A stretch of DNA of 8,008 nt from Deltaproteobacteria bacterium (GTDB lineage Bacteria > Myxococcota_A > UBA9160): positions 22,663 through 30,670 of the forward strand of contig DOUU01000140.1 in assembly GCA_003520425.1 (NCBI GenBank), in the 5' to 3' direction. The position numbers and the translations under genes were made by a program. Positions within the stretch are counted from its first letter, which is position 1, and every line of letters begins with the position of its first letter. Below are positions 5,289-8,008 of this stretch, piece by piece. A model generated the notes under the pieces. It ran no database searches, was not told the DNA's origin, and saw nothing but the letters and a program-made list of their open reading frames with translations.

Positions 5289-5924
5289 ATGATCCGTGCA
5301 ACCCGCGCTGAGCTTGCCCTGCAGCGCAGGCACCGCGTCTTGCGGCCGACCTCTCTACCGACGAAGGCGCGGATCCTCGAGGCCGCGGCGGGCTGCATGC
5401 GGCGTGTCGGCCTGCAGAGGCTGTCCATGGAAGAGGTGGCCCGGAACGCGGGGGTTTCCCGCGGTTCGGTATATCGGTACTTCCCGGAGCGCGCGGAGCT
5501 CGTGGACGCGGTTCTCGAGCGCGAGGCCGAGCGCTTTGTCGCTCAAAGTCGGGCCGCGGTAGAACGTCGGCGCACGCTCGCGGCTCAAGTCGGCGAGGCA
5601 GCGGCGTTCATCCGGGCTCACCTGCATGACGAGATGACGGCCCTTCAGCTTCCCGCCGAGCACGAGACACTCCTTGCAACGCTCCTCGTGGCGCGCGTGG
5701 GCGGCCTGGTGGACCGCTGGGTGACCTTCTGGCTGCCGTTCCTCGAGCACGCGGAGGAGCGCGGCGAGGTCCGCCCGGGACTCGATCGTCGCGAGGCGGC
5801 AGAATGGATCGTGCGAACGCTGCTCTCTATCGCCGTGATGCCGTCTGTCGTGGTTGATCTCGAAAAGCCCGCCGCAGTGCGTGCCTTTGTCCAGAAATAC
5901 ATCGTGAGGGGTCTGGGCGGCTAG
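5289..5924 (+). CDS. TetR/AcrR family transcriptional regulator
   Basis: A 211-residue one-component repressor. The N-terminal helix-turn-helix at about 26-72 is typical: KARILEAAAGCMRRVGLQRLSMEEVARNAGVSRGSVYRYFPERAELVDAV, where GVSRGSVYRYF is the recognition helix and YF the usual end of the domain. The all-helical ligand and dimer domain (about 80-205) is divergent, as expected, so the inducer cannot be read. About 25 basic residues precede the DNA-binding domain, slightly longer than usual. The ATG has GGGAG (5279-5283) 5 bases upstream. The gene is divergent from the SDR gene and followed by the flavin monooxygenase after 31 bases. Probable role: autorepression plus control of both neighbours through the palindrome at 5243-5267. 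TetR membership is clear from the HTH; targets are inferred from layout. Confidence 0.93.
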   Translation: MIRATRAELALQRRHRVLRPTSLPTKARILEAAAGCMRRVGLQRLSMEEVARNAGVSRGSVYRYFPERAELVDAVLEREAERFVAQSRAAVERRRTLAAQVGEAAAFIRAHLHDEMTALQLPAEHETLLATLLVARVGGLVDRWVTFWLPFLEHAEERGEVRPGLDRREAAEWIVRTLLSIAVMPSVVVDLEKPAAVRAFVQKYIVRGLGG

Positions 5925-5955
5925 TCCTTGTCCAGATCGCAGGGGAGGATCGTCC

Positions 5956-7068
5956 ATGCCGATGCAATTCGCGCTCTTCTACGAGATTCCGGTCGCGCGA
6001 CCTTGGAGCCGCGACAGCGAGCGTCGCGCCTACAAACAAACACTGGAACAAGCCGTCTTCGGTGAACGTTGTGGATGGCACGCTGTGTGGACGGTCGAGC
6101 ACCATTTTCTTGAGGAGTTCTCACACTGCTCAAATCCGGAGGTCCTCTACGGTGCGATCGCGAGCCAAACCTCTCGCATCAGGCTGGGCTATGGCGTCCG
6201 ACTCATGCCAAAGCCCTACAACCATCCCGTGCGAACTGCAGAGTCGGTGGCTGTGCTCGATCTGATTTCAGACGGTCGCGTCGATTTTGGCACGGGCCGC
6301 TCCTCTACACGGGCCGAGCTCGAGGGATTTGGCGTCGACCCCCGCGAGACCCGTGACGCATGGAAGGAAGCGATCGAGCACGTCGTCGGTTGCTGGACGA
6401 ATGAGGAGCATGCATTCGAGGGACGCTACTGGCGCATGCCGAAGCGCCGCGTGCTGCCCAAGCCGCTCCAGCAGCCCCACCCCCCCGTCTGGGGTGCAAC
6501 CTCGAGCGAGGACGGTCATCGCCAGGTGGGTGAGCTCGGGCTTGGCTTGTGCTCCTTCGCCGTGGGTGTGCCGCCTGAGGAGGTGAAGAAGAAGATCGAC
6601 ATCTATCGAGCGGCGGTGAGAGGATGCACCAAGCCGATCGGCAAATGGGTTCATGATCGGGCTGCGACCTTCACCATGGCGGTCTGTGCGCCTACCGAGC
6701 AGGAGGCGTGGAGCGTCGCGCGGGAGTCCTTTGAATGGTACCCGAAGGCGGGCGCACGGCAGATTGCGACGCTCGCCGACTGGATGGCGGAGGAGCGGCG
6801 CGAACTGGGCAACTATGCCTACGCGGCGGAGATGAGCAAGATCGACAAGAGCGGAGCTCTCGACCTTCTCACCCTCGAATATCTCGCTGGTGCGGGCGCC
6901 TGCCTGCTCGGGACACCCGCACAGTGCCTCGAGACGTGCAAACGATATGAGGCGGCGGGAGTGGATCTCCTGCTGTGTCTGGTGAATCCCTACGCAATTG
7001 CGCACGAGAAAGTCATGCAGACCATCGAGCTGATCGGCCGCGACGTGATCCCCCATTTCCAGAAATGA
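5956..7068 (+). CDS. LLM class (bacterial luciferase-like) flavin-dependent monooxygenase
   Basis: A 370-residue protein of the luciferase-like monooxygenase superfamily (TIM barrel using reduced FMN or F420). Landmarks: the N-terminal strand MQFALFYEIP (3-12), WHAVWTVEHHF (41-51, the conserved EHH), the SNPEVLYGAIASQTSRIRLGYGV segment (59-81), HPVRTAESVAVLDLISDGRVDFGTGR (90-115, the most conserved segment of the family), then FEGRYW (155-160) and PHPPVWGATSS (174-184). Length is usual. GGAGG at 5944-5948, 7 bases before the ATG, supports the start. In the family, such enzymes insert oxygen into aldehydes, ketones, alkanes or sulfonates with a partner reductase; no flavin reductase gene is visible in this window. 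F420 use cannot be excluded. The gene follows the TetR gene by 31 bases and is probably its operon partner. Substrate unknown. Confidence 0.92.
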   Translation: MPMQFALFYEIPVARPWSRDSERRAYKQTLEQAVFGERCGWHAVWTVEHHFLEEFSHCSNPEVLYGAIASQTSRIRLGYGVRLMPKPYNHPVRTAESVAVLDLISDGRVDFGTGRSSTRAELEGFGVDPRETRDAWKEAIEHVVGCWTNEEHAFEGRYWRMPKRRVLPKPLQQPHPPVWGATSSEDGHRQVGELGLGLCSFAVGVPPEEVKKKIDIYRAAVRGCTKPIGKWVHDRAATFTMAVCAPTEQEAWSVARESFEWYPKAGARQIATLADWMAEERRELGNYAYAAEMSKIDKSGALDLLTLEYLAGAGACLLGTPAQCLETCKRYEAAGVDLLLCLVNPYAIAHEKVMQTIELIGRDVIPHFQK

Positions 7069-7409
7069 GTCGCCTCCATGGCTGAGGAACGGCGATCCGC
7101 CGCTTATTCCTGGAAGGCGCGAGGTTCTCTGCATCGTCCGATATCCTGGCGATGGGGAGCGGATGTCGCGCGCCCCATGCTCCCGCGGGGCTGGGCTCTC
7201 CCCTCGGTCCAATTCCAGCGCGTCTGGCCGCTCGCTCTAGATCCTGCGCATCGCGCTGCGGGCGCGGAAAATCCCCGAGGGACTCGGCGGAGATCGCGCC
7301 TACACCGGTCGGGTTCGCTGGCGCCGTGCCATGGATCTGGTAGCTGTCGTAGAGCGAGCGGCGGGCGACCCAAAGGCGGCGCTCCCGCCTCTGTTGATGG
7401 AGCGGGAAG
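7069..7409. other. 341-base stretch without a credible gene
   Basis: Reading frames stay open here on both strands, as expected at this GC content, but their translations are Arg/Ser/Pro/Gly-rich, resemble no family I know and lack good ribosome binding sites. Apart from the hairpin at 7086-7110 and the SD of the membrane-protein gene near 7399, I see no repeats, tRNA or attachment site. A promoter for the downstream membrane protein is expected here, but I cannot point to clear boxes. A decayed gene cannot be excluded by eye. Confidence 0.5.
7086..7110 (+). terminator. Hairpin downstream of the flavin monooxygenase
   Basis: CGGCG (7090-7094) and CGCCG (7098-7102) form a tight 5-bp stem around ATC. 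An outer GGAA (7086-7089) can pair with TTCC (7107-7110) across a 4-base bulge. It begins 18 bases after the stop codon. The sequence after it is only mildly T-rich, so it is a weak terminator candidate. Confidence 0.3.
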
Positions 7410-7781
7410 ATGGCTTTTCTCGTGGCGTTCTTCTCATTGCTCATGGTTGCGATCGGTTTGTATGGCATCGCAAATCCAGTCGGGCTTGTCTCATTTACCC
7501 GACTTTGGCAAGGGCAGTCCGGGGTTTGGACCGGGGCTGCGATCCGGATCGTCTTTGGCATTGCGTTGTGGAGATCAGCACCCTCCTCGCACACCCCCGT
7601 GGTGTTCGAGTTCTTGGGCCTGATTTCACTCGTCTCGGGAGCGGCACTCCCCTTCATTGGAGTGGAAAGACTCACGAAGATCATCTCTTGGTGGTCCGGG
7701 CGCTCTTCAGCCTTCATCCGAGGCTGGTCGGCGGTAGCGATTGCGCTGGGAGCCTTGTTGTTCTGGTCGGCCGCCGCCTAG
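7410..7781 (+). CDS. Small four-helix membrane protein of unknown function
   Basis: A 123-residue hydrophobic protein that I cannot assign to a named family. Four likely membrane helices: about 2-22 (FLVAFFSLLMVAIGLYGIA), 38-55 (VWTGAAIRIVFGIALW), 63-84 (PVVFEFLGLISLVSGAALPFIG) and 105-122 (GWSAVAIALGALLFWS). The charged loops are short: RLWQGQ between helices 1 and 2, and ERLTK near 86-90. The first helix may also resemble a signal anchor, but no cleavage site stands out. The coding case rests on the coherent hydrophobic pattern, absent from the other frames, and on GGAG at 7399-7402, 7 bases before the ATG. It is separated from the monooxygenase by 341 bases, and a GC hairpin follows its stop, so it is probably a single-gene unit. 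Function is unknown. Confidence 0.75.
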   Translation: MAFLVAFFSLLMVAIGLYGIANPVGLVSFTRLWQGQSGVWTGAAIRIVFGIALWRSAPSSHTPVVFEFLGLISLVSGAALPFIGVERLTKIISWWSGRSSAFIRGWSAVAIALGALLFWSAAA

Positions 7782-7791
7782 CGTAAGTGGC

Positions 7792-7813
7792 GGCGGGCCT
7801 GGTCTCGCCCGCC
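7792..7813 (+). terminator. GC-rich hairpin after the membrane-protein gene
   Basis: GGCGGGC (7792-7798) pairs perfectly with GCCCGCC (7807-7813) around an 8-base loop, starting 11 bases after the stop codon. The position and the 7-bp all-GC stem fit a terminator, but the bases that follow (CAACAAAGG) are not T-rich. Confidence 0.45.
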
Positions 7814-7863
7814 CAACAAAGGCTGCGCCACGAAGGAAGTTGGCCTTTCGTTGTTGCTTCTCG
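7814..7863 (+). terminator. Second, T-tailed hairpin after the membrane-protein gene
   Basis: CGAAGG (7831-7836) pairs with CCTTTCG (7844-7850) with one bulged T. An outer CAACAA (7814-7819) can pair with TTGTTG (7851-7856). The 3' arm and what follows are T-rich (TTTCGTTGTTGCTTCTC, 7846-7862), closer to an intrinsic terminator than the first hairpin. The two in tandem make termination here likely. Confidence 0.4.
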
Positions 7864-7927
7864 GCTCCGCAGGTTGAGTGCAGGTTCTCCTCTCCCGGGG
7901 GGAACTCGGCGCTCCCTCAAGAAATGC

Positions 7928-7950
7928 GTCCGGAAGCGCGTCAACCGGAC
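7928..7950. repeat. Short inverted repeat near the 3' edge
   Basis: GTCCGG (7928-7933) and CCGGAC (7945-7950) flank an 11-base spacer and are followed by the pyrimidine-rich TCTCTTGCCTCTCG. It may be a terminator-like hairpin or a chance repeat. No gene is visible between 7864 and the window end. Confidence 0.25.
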
Positions 7951-8008
7951 TCTCTTGCCTCTCGTCCGAGGGGATGTGGAGCGGCGTCCATCCAACCCCG
8001 GCGCGCCA

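Noticed and set aside
5217..5333. N-terminal extension of the SDR to an ATG at 5333
   Set aside because: The extension would cover the divergent promoter, the palindrome and the TetR start, has no similarity to SDR N-termini, and a strong SD precedes the GTG at 5216.
6268..7212. Long minus-strand open frame (314 codons) opposite the flavin monooxygenase
   Set aside because: Antisense shadow of a well-conserved gene; no domain and no credible start signal.
7078..7623. Plus-strand open frame (181 codons) starting 10 bases after the monooxygenase
   Set aside because: Ser/Arg/Gly-rich, no SD, and it overlaps the membrane protein in another frame.
7013..7717. Minus-strand open frame (234 codons) across the gap and the membrane-protein gene
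   Set aside because: Its N-terminal half is the complement of the hydrophobic gene, and the rest has no recognisable pattern. The plus-strand membrane frame is the coherent one.

Overview
This window is a GC-rich bacterial chromosomal segment with strong Shine-Dalgarno sites, short intergenic gaps and no mobile element, CRISPR array, tRNA or rRNA that I can see. The gene mix is an NFACT/RqcH protein, a PerR-type Fur regulator with Dps, a cysteine-type SelW-like protein, and several catabolic-looking families (amidohydrolase-2, short-chain dehydrogenase, luciferase-like monooxygenase). It suggests an environmental GC-rich bacterium, perhaps of the former Deltaproteobacteria (Myxococcota, Binatota, Desulfobacterota) or less likely an actinobacterium. 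That placement is an impression from gene content only.

Left part (1-2751, all +): the 3' part of an NFACT/RqcH gene whose 5' end lies outside the window. A PerR-like Fur repressor follows, overlapping a dps gene by 4 bases (one peroxide/iron-defence operon). A 126-base gap then holds an unusually well-paired potential RNA structure, followed by a small SelW/SelT/SelH-type (Rdx fold) CxxC protein. A consensus -35 box lies just upstream of the Fur-family gene.

Middle (2799-4138): an amidohydrolase-2 family protein on + that lacks almost all canonical metal ligands. It converges on a ybjQ/UPF0145 gene on -. The 137 bases between them hold two GC-rich hairpins.

Right part (4413-7068): an NAD-type short-chain dehydrogenase on - is divergent from a TetR-family repressor on +, and a luciferase-like flavin monooxygenase follows the repressor 31 bases later. 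The 72-base divergent region contains an imperfect 25-bp palindrome placed as a TetR operator would be. The simplest reading is a small TetR-controlled catabolic or detoxification module (dehydrogenase plus monooxygenase, perhaps with the nearby amidohydrolase) whose substrate cannot be read from the sequence. A 341-base stretch without a credible gene follows, then a small four-helix membrane protein of unknown function with hairpins downstream of its stop.

I did not find a clear new defence or mobile system. The observations most worth checking are the potential structured RNA at 2351-2464, the ligand-poor amidohydrolase, the PerR-Dps overlap with a possibly leaderless start, and the divergent operator.
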